Below, one piece after another: positions 52,449 to 61,860 of a DNA stretch of 64,000 bases. Numbering within the stretch: the stretch's first letter is position 1; each line of letters opens with the position of its first letter. Below the pieces are notes generated by a model. It saw only the letters and a list, made by a program, of their open reading frames with translations. It did not search any database and was not told the origin of the DNA. Source of the stretch: Nonlabens agnitus (lineage in GTDB: Bacteria; Bacteroidota; Bacteroidia; Flavobacteriales; Flavobacteriaceae); assembly GCF_002994045.1 (NCBI RefSeq), contig NZ_MQUC01000003.1, positions 372,001 through 436,000 on the forward strand, given 5' to 3'. Position numbers and translations under genes: made by a program.

Positions 52449-53402
52449 ATGAGCAATAAAATCACTCAACTTTTTCAAATCAAATATCCCATTGTTCAAG
52501 GCGGTATGGTCTGGGCAAGCGGTTGGAAACTGGCCAGTGCCGTAAGCAATGCAGGTGGTTTAGGCCTGATAGGTGCTGGGTCGATGTATCCACATGTGCT
52601 GCGCGAACACATTCAAAAAACAAAGAAAGCTACAAACAAACCTTATGGTGTGAATGTGCCTTTACTTTACTCTGATCTGGATGAGATTCTGGAAATCATC
52701 AAAGAGGAAAAAGTGCCTATTGTATTCACTAGTGCTGGTAATCCCAAAAGCTACACTCCACAATTAAAAGAAGCAGGAATTACAGTAGTTCACGTGGTAA
52801 GTTCCGTGAAATTTGCCTTGAAATCTCAAGAAGCTGGAGTTGATGCCGTCGTGGCAGAAGGTTTTGAAGCTGGTGGCCATAATGGACGTGAAGAATCCAC
52901 CACCTTAACCTTGATACCACAGGTCGCAAAAGCTATTGATATTCCCTTAATGGCCGCTGGTGGTATCGCTACGGGTAGAGCCATGCTGGCAGCAATGACA
53001 TTGGGCGCTGATGGTGTTCAAGTAGGTAGTAGGTTTGTCTGTACTCCAGAAGCCAGCAGTCATATCAATTTTAAAAAAGCGATTGTAGAAGCAGGTGAAG
53101 GTGATACCCACTTGACTCTAAAGGAATTGGCGCCCGTACGATTGATGCGCAACAAATTCTGGAATCAGGTGCAGGAATTATATCAGCAATCGCCAACTAA
53201 GGAAGATCTGACCCAATTGCTGGGAAGAGCCAGAGCAAAAAAAGGCATGTTTGAAGGTGATCTCGATAATGGTGAGTTAGAAATAGGTCAAGTATCTGGA
53301 TTGATTGATGACATCATTCCTGCGGCCCAAGTCGTTGAAGACATGGTCGGAGAATATGAAGCGGCCCGCAAAGAAATGATGGAAAAATCCTTGTATGCCT
53401 AG
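52449..53402 (+). CDS. FMN-dependent nitronate monooxygenase family protein
   Basis: 317 residues from ATG 52449. TIM barrel with FMN-phosphate motifs MAAGGIATGRAMLAAM and LGADGVQVGSRF; VAEGFEAGGHNGREE has the catalytic His of nitronate monooxygenases. Also similar to FabK-type enoyl reductases, which cannot be excluded. Overlaps the hemolysin III gene by 8 bp. Confidence 0.85.
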   Translation: MSNKITQLFQIKYPIVQGGMVWASGWKLASAVSNAGGLGLIGAGSMYPHVLREHIQKTKKATNKPYGVNVPLLYSDLDEILEIIKEEKVPIVFTSAGNPKSYTPQLKEAGITVVHVVSSVKFALKSQEAGVDAVVAEGFEAGGHNGREESTTLTLIPQVAKAIDIPLMAAGGIATGRAMLAAMTLGADGVQVGSRFVCTPEASSHINFKKAIVEAGEGDTHLTLKELAPVRLMRNKFWNQVQELYQQSPTKEDLTQLLGRARAKKGMFEGDLDNGELEIGQVSGLIDDIIPAAQVVEDMVGEYEAARKEMMEKSLYA

Positions 53403-54027
53403 AGCACAAACCGCTCTGGAAGAGCGCTGGAACGTCATCACGCATGGTTTTGGATTTATCCTATTTGCATGCACTAGTGTTATTCTTTTGCAGCAAGCAT
53501 CATCAAGTGCTGCATCTTATGCACTGCTCGCCATAATTATATATGGTGTGTCGCAATTATTTTTATATGCAGCATCCACCTCATATCACTATGCCAAGCC
53601 AGAAAAAATCAAGTGGACCTTGCGCAAGATGGATCACATCTCCATTTATTTTTCCATTGCAGGAACGTATACGCCAGTTTGCTTGATCAGTCTGGAGCAG
53701 AGTAGTGGCTGGCTCATTCTGGCAGCAGTTTGGGGCGTTGCTTTGTTTGGAACGATTTGGAAACTTTTCTTTACTGGTAAGTTTGAAGCTTTCTCGAGCA
53801 TATTATATCTGGTGATGGGTTGGATGGTAGTTTTGGATCTGGAATCCTTGCAAGCTGCCTTTAGCGCACAGCAGATGATGTGGCTTATTGCTGGAGGCAT
53901 TTTCTTCTCGGTTGGAATTGTTTTCTACGCTTGGAACAAGCTATACTTCAACCACGTCATTTGGCACTTTTTTGTTCTAGGCGGTAGCTTGAGTCACTTG
54001 ATAATGGTATGGCTCATATTGAAATAG
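53395..54027 (+). CDS. Hemolysin III / PAQR family membrane protein
   Basis: 210 residues, seven membrane segments. Metal-site residues in AASTSYHYAKPEK, MDHISIYFSIAGTYTPV and HVIWHFFVLGGSLSHL (His-x3..His) are the YqfA/Trh/PAQR signature. Inner membrane hydrolase-like protein. A palindromic repeat lies 15 bp after the stop. Confidence 0.88.
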   Translation: MPRAQTALEERWNVITHGFGFILFACTSVILLQQASSSAASYALLAIIIYGVSQLFLYAASTSYHYAKPEKIKWTLRKMDHISIYFSIAGTYTPVCLISLEQSSGWLILAAVWGVALFGTIWKLFFTGKFEAFSSILYLVMGWMVVLDLESLQAAFSAQQMMWLIAGGIFFSVGIVFYAWNKLYFNHVIWHFFVLGGSLSHLIMVWLILK

Positions 54028-54042
54028 ACGTGATGGATGTAT

Positions 54043-54058
54043 CGCTTTCGCGAAAGCG
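54043..54058. repeat. Flavobacterial palindrome, copy 14
   Basis: Perfect copy between convergent genes (hemolysin III and ZIP). Confidence 0.9.
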
Positions 54059-54063
54059 AAATA

Positions 54064-54735
54064 CTAAATCATAAAAGCCAGTCCGGCACCAGCCAGCATT
54101 ACAATCATTTTGGCAAGATTGAATTGGTGTCCATCACTGGATTCCAGAATCAATGTGGTAGAAACGTGTAAAACGATCCCAGCTACTAATGCCTTGATGG
54201 GAAGCATGTAGGCGTCAGCGAAATCTGCGTATTGTGCGATGATGCTTCCCAACGGAGACATGATCGCAAAAATGGAAATGACCAAAAGTATTTTAGTAAC
54301 TGAAGCCTTATTAGCAATCAGGAATCCTGTAAAAATGAAGGCGATAGGTATTTTGTGAATCGCCACACCATAGGTCATACCATTAGCTTCTTGCAGCGGC
54401 ATACCTTCCAGAAAGGCGTGTAAACATAGGCTTACAAATAACGCGATGGGAAATTTAGTAACATCATGATGTACGTGAAGGTGACCATGTTCAGCTCCTT
54501 TTGAGAAAAACTCTAGAATGATCTGTACAAAAACACCTGCGATGAGGTAAATGCCAAAAGTTGCATCACCAGATTCATAAATCTCGGGAAGAAATTCTGT
54601 GGCCACGGCGCTCAATAAAAACGCTCCAGAAAATGCCAGCAATAACTTCATGCGCTGCCTAGAAACTTCTTTAAATATAAATGCCGTTGCGCTGCCTATA
54701 ACGACAGCGAGAAATGGCAACCACAAATTCATCAT
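54064..54735 (-). CDS. ZIP family metal transporter
   Basis: 223 residues, about seven membrane segments. A His-rich loop (KGAEHGHLHVHHD, about 80-93) precedes the metal-path motif CLHAFLEGMPL (HxxxEG) and IHKIPIAFI. Imports Zn or other divalent cations across the inner membrane. Overlaps the methyltransferase gene by 4 bp. Confidence 0.9.
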   Translation of the reverse strand: MMNLWLPFLAVVIGSATAFIFKEVSRQRMKLLLAFSGAFLLSAVATEFLPEIYESGDATFGIYLIAGVFVQIILEFFSKGAEHGHLHVHHDVTKFPIALFVSLCLHAFLEGMPLQEANGMTYGVAIHKIPIAFIFTGFLIANKASVTKILLVISIFAIMSPLGSIIAQYADFADAYMLPIKALVAGIVLHVSTTLILESSDGHQFNLAKMIVMLAGAGLAFMI

Positions 54736-55541
54736 GATGCTTTTGCTATTTGAAAGACCAATATAAGACGGTCACTGGTTTTCTTATTAAACGGCTCTAA
54801 TTGATAATCTCCATATGTAGCGACCAGTTGCAGTCCAGCGGTAGCAAAATAGGATTTAAAATCTTCTAGGGTCAATGCCTGGACGCGCTCTGTAAAATGA
54901 AATTTATTTCCATCTTCCTCAAAACGTATGTCTTTATAGATGTGACCATCCTCAAACCTGCGCGACTGGTTGAAGGTGATTCCCTTTTCGGTTTTTTCGT
55001 CATAAGCAACTAGATTTTCAATCACTTTATGCGAGTTGAAAAAATCGATCACGCCATAACCATCAGGTTTCAGGCTTTGTTTGATCGCCTGTATGGTCTT
55101 GAGATTGTCATCTGGATTGTCAAAATAGCCAAAACTGGTAAACAGGTTAAAGATGGCGTCAAACTTCTCTGGGTACGGTTGGGTCATATTGTGCACCGCA
55201 AATTGTATGCGGTCCAGTTGGACCTTTCCGGTTCCTAATTCGCCCAGTTCTAGATTTCCAGACTTGATGTGGTCTAGTTTCGCTTTCGCGAAAGCGATAC
55301 TACTCTCACTCAAATCCACACCGGTAACGCGGTAACCCAATCGGTTTAAAAAGATGCTATGGCGGCCACGGCCACAAGCCAGGTCCAGGATGTGAGCCTG
55401 TTGGTCCAGCTCCAGACGTTGCGTGAGGCGCTTCATGAAATGACCAGCCTCAATATAATCACGATCCCTGTAGAGGATGTGGTAATAAGGCGTGTCGAAC
55501 CAACTGGAATACCATGTAGTCTGGTCGTTTGTCTCGCTCAT
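54732..55541 (-). CDS. Class I SAM-dependent methyltransferase
   Basis: 269 residues from ATG 55541 (MSETNDQTTWYSSWFDTPYYH). Motif I ILDLACGRGRHS, motif II VTGVDLSESSIAFAKAKL (the palindromic repeat 55281-55296 encodes AFAKA here), then DAIFNLFTSFGYF. Substrate unknown; similar to flavobacterial enzymes placed beside ZIP transporters. Confidence 0.85.
   Translation of the reverse strand: MSETNDQTTWYSSWFDTPYYHILYRDRDYIEAGHFMKRLTQRLELDQQAHILDLACGRGRHSIFLNRLGYRVTGVDLSESSIAFAKAKLDHIKSGNLELGELGTGKVQLDRIQFAVHNMTQPYPEKFDAIFNLFTSFGYFDNPDDNLKTIQAIKQSLKPDGYGVIDFFNSHKVIENLVAYDEKTEKGITFNQSRRFEDGHIYKDIRFEEDGNKFHFTERVQALTLEDFKSYFATAGLQLVATYGDYQLEPFNKKTSDRLILVFQIAKAS
55281..55296. repeat. Flavobacterial palindrome, copy 15 (coding)
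   Basis: Perfect copy inside the methyltransferase gene, encoding AFAKA next to SAM motif II, the same position as in the unrelated methyltransferase at 21192. Confidence 0.9.
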
Positions 55542-55558
55542 AGGCGGCAAAAATACCT

Positions 55559-55566
55559 TAATTTTG
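55559..55566 (+). promoter_or_regulatory. -7 box of the THUMP methyltransferase gene
   Basis: TAATTTTG, 19 bp before the ATG at 55586. Confidence 0.45.
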
Positions 55567-55585
55567 CGGCTCAAAACTGTATCGC

Positions 55586-56740
55586 ATGTCGCAAAATTTT
55601 AAGATGATTGCCAAAACCCTTTTTGGCCTTGAAGAAGTCCTGGAAACCGAACTTAGAAACCTAGGTGCGATGGATATCGAGAAAGGTGTGAGAATGGTGA
55701 GTTTTTCAGGCGATCAAGGTTTTATGTATAAAGCCAATATGATGCTGCGCACGGCCATCAGGATTCTTAAACCTATTCATAGTTTTAGAGCGCGAACTGA
55801 GGTAGACCTTTATGATGGCATCTATCAAATGGACTGGTCAAAATACTTGACGCCGCACGATACGCTGGCGGTAAACGCCACGGTTTCTTCTCAGTACTTT
55901 AACCACAGTCAATATGTTGCTCTAAAAACCAAAGACGCGATTGTTGATCAATTGCGTGAGAAACACGGTCGGCGTCCAGATGTGGATACCAAGCATCCCG
56001 ACTTGCGCATCTCTGTCCATATCAACGATCAAACGGTTGATGTATCGCTAGATACGAGTGGAGATCCTTTATATAAAAGAGGTTATCGCGATCAGACTAA
56101 TGTGGCGCCGATCAATGAGGTGCTCGCTGCTGGAATAATTCTGCTTAGTAATTGGGACCAGCGCTCGACTTTTATTGATCCCATGTGTGGTAGCGGAACG
56201 ATAGCTATAGAAGCGGCAATGATAGGTGCTAACATTGCACCTAATATCAATAGAAAGGAATTTGGTTTTGAGAAATGGCCAGATTATGACAATCAATTGT
56301 TTGAAAATATTCAAGCCAGCTGTTTGAAGAAGATGCGTGGCTTTGACGGTAAAATCATCGCTCGCGATGCTGATGGCTACACGGTAGAAAAGGCCATAGA
56401 AAATGTCAAGAATGCTAACCTTCAAGACTTTGTTAGCGTCGAGAAAGGAGACTTTTTTAGGGATTCACAAAGCGCTCAGGCTTTTTTATTGTTCAATCCA
56501 CCATATGATGAGCGATTAGAGATTGATATGGAGGCCTTCTATAAAGAAATAGGCGATACCTTGAAAAGCAGGTATGCGGGCAGCACGGCATGGATGATCA
56601 CCGGAAATCTGGAAGCCTTGAAGCATGTAGGCTTGAAAGCATCCCGCAGGATCAAGCTTTTTAATGGTAAATTGGAAGCGCGACTGGTTAAATATGAAAT
56701 GTATCGCGGTTCAAAAAAAGCCAGTAAACAGGATCAATAG
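55586..56740 (+). CDS. THUMP-domain rRNA methyltransferase (RlmL-like)
   Basis: 384 residues. THUMP domain about 45-160 (LYDGIYQMDWSKYL), then the MTase with DPMCGSGTIAIEAAMIGANIAP (motif I) and LLFNPPYDERL (NPPY catalytic). Corresponds to the N-terminal half of RlmL, which makes m2G in 23S rRNA. Cytoplasmic. Confidence 0.9.
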   Translation: MSQNFKMIAKTLFGLEEVLETELRNLGAMDIEKGVRMVSFSGDQGFMYKANMMLRTAIRILKPIHSFRARTEVDLYDGIYQMDWSKYLTPHDTLAVNATVSSQYFNHSQYVALKTKDAIVDQLREKHGRRPDVDTKHPDLRISVHINDQTVDVSLDTSGDPLYKRGYRDQTNVAPINEVLAAGIILLSNWDQRSTFIDPMCGSGTIAIEAAMIGANIAPNINRKEFGFEKWPDYDNQLFENIQASCLKKMRGFDGKIIARDADGYTVEKAIENVKNANLQDFVSVEKGDFFRDSQSAQAFLLFNPPYDERLEIDMEAFYKEIGDTLKSRYAGSTAWMITGNLEALKHVGLKASRRIKLFNGKLEARLVKYEMYRGSKKASKQDQ

Positions 56741-56745
56741 GAGTG

Positions 56746-56753
56746 TATATTTG
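56746..56753 (+). promoter_or_regulatory. -7 box upstream of the 60-aa membrane protein
   Basis: TATATTTG, 29 bp before the ATG at 56783. Confidence 0.5.
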
Positions 56754-56782
56754 CAGTCCGCATTATTTAAAATACATTAGAT

Positions 56783-56965
56783 ATGGCAATGAATAAGAAC
56801 GGAGTTCTAGGATGGGCAACCCTAATCATGATCATTATAGGTGTTGGACTTATTGCACTGGGCGCTTTTAGATATAGAGAAGTGGCAGGATATGGTTTTG
56901 CCGCAGTAGGCATAGGATTTTTTGCGATCGCTTGGGTATTCAATGCATTGAAGGGTCGCGTTTAA
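56783..56965 (+). CDS. CAL67264-type small membrane protein
   Basis: 60 residues with two membrane segments (GWATLIMIIIGVGLIALGAF; YGFAAVGIGFFAIAWVFNAL). Short conserved flavobacterial protein of unknown role. The next gene starts at the following base, and EttA overlaps that one by 4 bp: a three-gene operon. Confidence 0.8.
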   Translation: MAMNKNGVLGWATLIMIIIGVGLIALGAFRYREVAGYGFAAVGIGFFAIAWVFNALKGRV

Positions 56966-57379
56966 ATGAAACGGGAAATCAAAATTAAAAACCTGAACAG
57001 TAAGAAGTATTTGCGCATTACTTACGCCGCTACTGCCCTATTTATCATAGCGTTTTTATGTTGGTTTCTAGATGCACCGGTCGTTTACGCCTACATTGCT
57101 GCTGGTTTGGCCATCACGCTTTTTGCTTATTTGAGCATGGATAGCTTTACGACTTCAAACGCGGTTTCTTACGGCTCCAAAAGCGTGACCATGAAACTGC
57201 TGGGACACAAAACCATAGGATTTCTATTTGCTGATGTCAAGCAAGTACGCCTTCAAGATCTGGGATTATTAATACGAGTTGAGGGGTTAGAGGATATTAA
57301 GCTTTCGCGAAAGCGATACACAGATCAATCCCTAGAACAACTACATACCATTTTTAAAGAAAAAATTTCATTACAATGA
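56966..57379 (+). CDS. Hypothetical membrane protein, 137 aa
   Basis: Two adjacent membrane segments (YAATALFIIAFLCWFLDAPVVYAYIAAGLAITLFAYL) and a C-terminal PH-like beta domain (SVTMKLLGHKTIGFLFADVKQVRL). A palindromic repeat encodes LSRKR at about residues 113-117. Between the 60-aa membrane protein and ettA. Confidence 0.65.
   Translation: MKREIKIKNLNSKKYLRITYAATALFIIAFLCWFLDAPVVYAYIAAGLAITLFAYLSMDSFTTSNAVSYGSKSVTMKLLGHKTIGFLFADVKQVRLQDLGLLIRVEGLEDIKLSRKRYTDQSLEQLHTIFKEKISLQ
57301..57315. repeat. Flavobacterial palindrome, copy 16 (coding)
   Basis: GCTTTCGCGAAAGCG preceded by A instead of C; encodes LSRKR. Confidence 0.85.
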
Positions 57380-59067
57380 GTGACGATAAACAAGTAATAT
57401 TTTCAATGTCAGGTCTTTCAAAGACCTACCAAAGTACCGGTAAACAGGTGCTTAAAAACATCTACCTAAGCTTTTTCTACGGCGCCAAAATCGGGATTTT
57501 AGGTCTCAATGGTTCTGGTAAATCCACGCTGTTGAAGATCATCGCAGGGAAAGAAAAAAACTACCAAGGAGATATCAATTTCTTGCCAGGATACCGTGTA
57601 GGTTACCTGGAGCAGGAACCAGAACTGGACGAGTCCAAAACGGTTATGGAAATCGTCAAGGAAGGCGTCGCCGAAACGGTTGCGATTCTGGACGAATACA
57701 ATAAGATCAACGACGATTTTGGACTGGAAGAGAACTATTCTGATGCAGACAAGATGGAGAAGTTGATGAACCGTCAGGCAGAATTGCAAGATAAGATTGA
57801 TGCCGTTAATGCCTGGGAACTGGACACTAAACTTGAAATCGCGATGGATGCACTGCGCACGCCGCCAGGTGATGCGAGCATCAAAAATCTTTCTGGTGGT
57901 GAAAAGCGACGCGTGGCTTTATGTCGATTATTACTACAAGAACCCGAAATCCTATTGCTGGATGAGCCTACCAACCACCTGGATGCAGAATCTGTATTAT
58001 GGTTGGAACAACACCTTGCTCAGTATAAGGGAACCGTTATCGCTGTAACTCACGATAGATATTTCCTTGATAATGTTGCAGGATGGATTCTAGAACTGGA
58101 TCGTGGTGAAGGGATTCCATGGAAAGGAAACTATTCTAGCTGGTTGGAGCAAAAAAGTGACCGTCTTGCCAAAGAAGAAAAAACAGAGTCCAAGCGTCGC
58201 AAGACCCTACAACGTGAGTTGGATTGGGTACGTCAAGGAGCCAAAGGTCGCCAGACCAAGCAAAAGGCTCGTTTGAATAACTATGACAAGCTCTTAAACG
58301 AGGACCAAAAAGCCAAAGAAGAAAAGCTGGAAATCTATATACCCAATGGACCACGATTGGGAACTAATGTTATCGAGGCTAATGGCGTGAGTAAGGCATT
58401 TGGCGATAAACTATTATATGAAGACCTCAATTTTGTACTGCCACAAAACGGTATTGTTGGAATCATAGGTCCCAATGGTGCTGGTAAAACGACCATTTTC
58501 AAAATGATTATGGATGAGGTAGAACCAGACAAAGGTTCATTCAAAGTAGGTGAAACGGTCAAGCTAGCCTATGTAGATCAAACACACAGTAATATAGATC
58601 AGGATAAATCCATCTGGGAGAATTTTGCAGACGGGCAAGATATGGTGATGATGGGTGGCAAGATGGTAAACTCTAGGGCGTACTTGAGTCGTTTCAACTT
58701 TTCAGGTTCTGAGCAAAATAAGAAAGTGTCAACGCTTTCTGGTGGTGAGCGCAACAGGCTGCACCTTGCCATGACTCTTAAAGAAGAAGGAAACGTGCTG
58801 CTTCTCGATGAGCCTACCAATGATTTAGATGTGAATACCCTACGTGCACTAGAAGAAGGACTGGAAAACTTTGCTGGTTGTGCGGTGATCATATCTCACG
58901 ATAGATGGTTCCTTGATAGGGTTTGTACACACATTATTGCGTTTGAAGGTGACTCTCAGGTCTATTCATTTGAAGGTAGCTTTACAGAATATGAAGAGAA
59001 CAAGAGAAAGCGATTGGGTGATGTAACTCCTAAGAGAATTAGATATAAAAAGTTGATAAGAGATTAA
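57376..59067 (+). CDS. ettA: Energy-dependent translational throttle protein EttA (ABC-F)
   Basis: 563 residues. Two ABC domains: Walker A GLNGSGKST and GPNGAGKTT, signatures LSGGEKRR and LSGGERNR, Walker B LLLDEPTNHLD and LLLDEPTNDLD; the arm and linker (REDWVRQG-type ELDWVRQGAKGRQTK) between domains. No membrane part. Binds the ribosomal E site and gates elongation by ATP level. Overlaps the previous gene by 4 bp. Confidence 0.93.
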   Translation: MSDDKQVIFSMSGLSKTYQSTGKQVLKNIYLSFFYGAKIGILGLNGSGKSTLLKIIAGKEKNYQGDINFLPGYRVGYLEQEPELDESKTVMEIVKEGVAETVAILDEYNKINDDFGLEENYSDADKMEKLMNRQAELQDKIDAVNAWELDTKLEIAMDALRTPPGDASIKNLSGGEKRRVALCRLLLQEPEILLLDEPTNHLDAESVLWLEQHLAQYKGTVIAVTHDRYFLDNVAGWILELDRGEGIPWKGNYSSWLEQKSDRLAKEEKTESKRRKTLQRELDWVRQGAKGRQTKQKARLNNYDKLLNEDQKAKEEKLEIYIPNGPRLGTNVIEANGVSKAFGDKLLYEDLNFVLPQNGIVGIIGPNGAGKTTIFKMIMDEVEPDKGSFKVGETVKLAYVDQTHSNIDQDKSIWENFADGQDMVMMGGKMVNSRAYLSRFNFSGSEQNKKVSTLSGGERNRLHLAMTLKEEGNVLLLDEPTNDLDVNTLRALEEGLENFAGCAVIISHDRWFLDRVCTHIIAFEGDSQVYSFEGSFTEYEENKRKRLGDVTPKRIRYKKLIRD

Positions 59068-59091
59068 GCTTTCTTATTACGACACTTATAG

Positions 59092-59128
59092 CTCCCATCA
59101 GGTAATTATTCTTGATGGGAGTTTTTTT
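59092..59128 (+). terminator. Terminator of ettA
   Basis: CTCCCATCA .. TGATGGGAG followed by TTTTTTT. Confidence 0.9.
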
Positions 59129-59281
59129 ATCTTTTGTTTAATCTTTGCATCAATCTAGGCGCTTCACAATTAACAGTTTGAAAGGTTTCTTTTAACTTCT
59201 AATAGAGGCAAGAAACACCCTACATGGGATATTTTTCCATCGTGTAAGTAGGGTTACCTTTAACCCGTTGAATTGCAATAG

Positions 59282-59887
59282 ATGATAAGAAATTTACTAT
59301 CCTTAAAAATTCAGTTAGCTCAGAGTAGGATCTCGGTTCAAGATGCTAAAGGTCTAGGTATCGTCTCATTTCTGGCTTACCTAAATGTGAAAGTAGAAAG
59401 TTCAAGACATTCTGTTAGCATACCAAAAAATCCACATCAACTTCCAGAAGTCGTTTCAAAACAAGAATTAAGTGAATTGGTGTTTGCCATTAATGACTTC
59501 ATTCATTTATTGAAACTTGATGTGACCAACTCAAAATCGATAGAACGTTTTACCCAAGTTGATCAATGTTTGAGGTTTGAGACTTCTGTAGCTTCAACGG
59601 TTTCTCAGGATCTTTTGGATAAAATAAGTCTGATTGAAAACGCGGCAAATAAATATTTTGGTGAATTTAGAAGTCATTTTAGCGATAGAATTTGTGCCGT
59701 ACAGTCGATGGCTATCATTCGTAATGGGGAACGCACCTATGGTTTGGAGGCTAAGGATTTGGTAAAAACTTCTTCGGTTTTGGATATCCTATCTCACTTG
59801 GCTTTAAACACCAGCGGACTCAAACGACCAAAACAGCTTCATTCCAATCCTGTAAGCCAGTCGGTTTTGTACAAAAGCGCCGTTTGA
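59282..59887 (+). CDS. Hypothetical protein, 201 aa
   Basis: No signal peptide or membrane segment; predicted helical (SKQELSELVFAINDFIHLLKL, DLLDKISLIENAANKYF). No family recognised. Its last about 49 bp overlap the 3' end of the convergent M90 peptidase gene. Confidence 0.55.
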   Translation: MIRNLLSLKIQLAQSRISVQDAKGLGIVSFLAYLNVKVESSRHSVSIPKNPHQLPEVVSKQELSELVFAINDFIHLLKLDVTNSKSIERFTQVDQCLRFETSVASTVSQDLLDKISLIENAANKYFGEFRSHFSDRICAVQSMAIIRNGERTYGLEAKDLVKTSSVLDILSHLALNTSGLKRPKQLHSNPVSQSVLYKSAV

Positions 59888-60684
59888 ATATACTGAAACA
59901 GTAAAGGGAATTCGCTCTGGAAAGCTACCGGTGACTCAAAGAAATACTCCGTGAGTACTGCCATAAATTCGTACTGATTTGTGAACGCATAGTCTCTGAA
60001 AAATTGAGAAAGTTCCAACCTATTCCGTACTTCTCGATCTTTTAAGGCCATCAGTAAAAGATGATGGTATTTATGATATCTCAAGGCATCTATGTGTTGC
60101 GAGCGTTCGCTCTCAATATGAATCACATGAGTAAATTCGTGCAGCGCTAGATGGAAATTATCGTCTTCTACCTGTATTCCTGCCAGCACATCAGGCCAAG
60201 ACAAGGCCAGCACTTTTGCTCTGGGATTGAACTCACCTTTGTGTAAGGCTTGATTCGCAGCGCTTTCAAAAGGCGTGTCAAATATCAAAATGGTCTCCAG
60301 ATTATCCATCATATAATTACGCCTACCGAAGGTGAGCATTACCGCAATAATGGCTATCGTGACCTTTTGATGATCCTGCACTGGTTTCCCATAACGATGG
60401 TTAAAACTTTTATAGGCTATGAAACATGCAACACGATGTTCAAACTGTTTTTGATACTTAGGCGAGAGATTTTTATAAAAGGAGAATTCTTGAAGAGTTC
60501 GCTTTCGCGAAAGCGATAACCTTCTCCAGCTTACCACTTGTCTATACCATAGAAAATCCTTTCGATTTTGCAGGTATCTCAAGATAAGATGAATGATCGC
60601 AGCAAGCAGTATGAGCCCAACAAGCGCATACCCGTATGGCGCCAACCACTGCTGCGTGTCACTAGGTATTAGCAGTCTTGGCAA
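59839..60684 (-). CDS. M90 (MtfA-like) zinc peptidase with membrane anchor
   Basis: 281 residues. One N-terminal membrane segment (YALVGLILLAAIIHLIL), then the MtfA-type domain with HEFTHVIHIES (HExxH) and HHLLLMALKDREV. MtfA is a peptidase regulating sugar transport in E. coli; flavobacterial forms are anchored. The palindromic repeat (60500-60515) encodes LSRKR just after the anchor. Ends 1 bp before the Bax-inhibitor gene's stop region, so co-transcribed. Confidence 0.8.
   Translation of the reverse strand: MPRLLIPSDTQQWLAPYGYALVGLILLAAIIHLILRYLQNRKDFLWYRQVVSWRRLSLSRKRTLQEFSFYKNLSPKYQKQFEHRVACFIAYKSFNHRYGKPVQDHQKVTIAIIAVMLTFGRRNYMMDNLETILIFDTPFESAANQALHKGEFNPRAKVLALSWPDVLAGIQVEDDNFHLALHEFTHVIHIESERSQHIDALRYHKYHHLLLMALKDREVRNRLELSQFFRDYAFTNQYEFMAVLTEYFFESPVAFQSEFPLLFQYIQTALLYKTDWLTGLE
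60500..60515. repeat. Flavobacterial palindrome, copy 17 (coding)
   Basis: Perfect copy in the M90 peptidase gene; frame encodes LSRKR. Confidence 0.9.
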
Positions 60685-60685
60685 A

Positions 60686-61405
60686 TTAGTCGTTTGACAT
60701 GAAGATGCTCAAGATGTACCAGAATAATAGCATTAATGAAGCAAAAAGCCCAAGTGATGCACCTACATATTGATCTGTAGAATATTTGTGGACTAGTTGC
60801 GAAGTTTGATATAAGATCGTTCCAGCGGCTAAAACAATCATTCCAGCACTAAAGAACAGTCCTAGATTAAAACCGAAAATCATCCCGGCAACGATCGCAC
60901 CTACGGCTATCAAAAAGCCTATGGCAAGAATACTGCGTAGGAATGAAAAGTCTTTTTTGGTAATCAATACTACGGCGCTCAATCCAGTAAATAGAGCTAG
61001 TGTCATGATTGCAGCTTGATTGATGACTGCAAAATAATCGCCTTGCAGATAGTAAATCGCGATGTAAAGCAGCGGTACAAAAATGATCGCCTCTGCCAGT
61101 ACAAATAGGAAAAGCGCCAGATATTGCTTGGTCTTGTCGTGTGTGGTATGCGCCAGTTTTTCAGCATAATTAGTCGCAAACATAAAAGCGCCTAAAACCA
61201 GTAACCATTTCCATCCTTGGGTAAGAGACAACATAAGATCTACCAGCGGATCGATGCGTAGCAATACTGTTTCAATAACAATAAACAGTAAGGTAGCAAG
61301 AGCCACATGACCATAGGTCTTACGGTAAAATGCCGCTCGGGTATGGTCCGTAACCTCAATCAAAGGCTGATATGTCGTTGTGTTTTTATATTCGGTAGTT
61401 TCCAT
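60686..61405 (-). CDS. Bax inhibitor-1 / YccA family membrane protein
   Basis: 239 residues, seven membrane segments; the N-terminal tail RAAFYRKTYGHVALATLLF and FNLGLFFSAGMIVLAAGTILYQTSQ match the TMBIM/YccA family, with Asp residues near the C-terminus typical of the pH-sensing pair. Probable ion leak or FtsH-related regulator in the inner membrane. First gene of a unit with the M90 peptidase. Confidence 0.9.
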   Translation of the reverse strand: METTEYKNTTTYQPLIEVTDHTRAAFYRKTYGHVALATLLFIVIETVLLRIDPLVDLMLSLTQGWKWLLVLGAFMFATNYAEKLAHTTHDKTKQYLALFLFVLAEAIIFVPLLYIAIYYLQGDYFAVINQAAIMTLALFTGLSAVVLITKKDFSFLRSILAIGFLIAVGAIVAGMIFGFNLGLFFSAGMIVLAAGTILYQTSQLVHKYSTDQYVGASLGLFASLMLLFWYILSIFMSND

Positions 61406-61860
61406 GTTTTTTAATTTGAGTTTGCTGTTACTGACTATAGAAGAAAACGTTTAATGGATTGTTTTACTTCTATAGCAGTCAATGTAACAAAGATATTTAA
61501 TAAATCTATAGACGTATCCATTAGGCATTGCGATAAAAGCATAAGAAAATCTCAAAAGTTTTAATCTTAAACTCTTTTATTGACTCAATGATTACATTGT
61601 TGTGGGTTTCAATAATAGTGCCTAACAGGACCTAGTTAAATCGAACTTTATAGATGCTTCAATTATTCGACTGGTTCCGTCAGCTTGAGCAATTTCAATG
61701 TTTTCCAGAATAGTCATTACGTGAAAACTTTTCTTCCTCGAGGCAACTTTCACATTTCCCTATCATTTAATTGTGGCTTGCTGCCTTAATTTTCAAAATA
61801 TCCATTGCCGGTCACAATTTATAAGGATCGCAAACGAATATATAAAAGGTAAGATTGTTT
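61406..61860. other. 455-bp gap between divergent genes
   Basis: Carries the promoters of the Bax-inhibitor gene and of the efflux operon. A 31-codon minus-strand frame (61622-61717) is present but unsupported. I see no strong hairpin or repeat. Confidence 0.4.

Noticed and set aside
61622..61717. 31-codon minus-strand frame in the gap before the efflux operon
   Set aside because: Too short, no neighbouring target gene and no features of a leader or membrane peptide.
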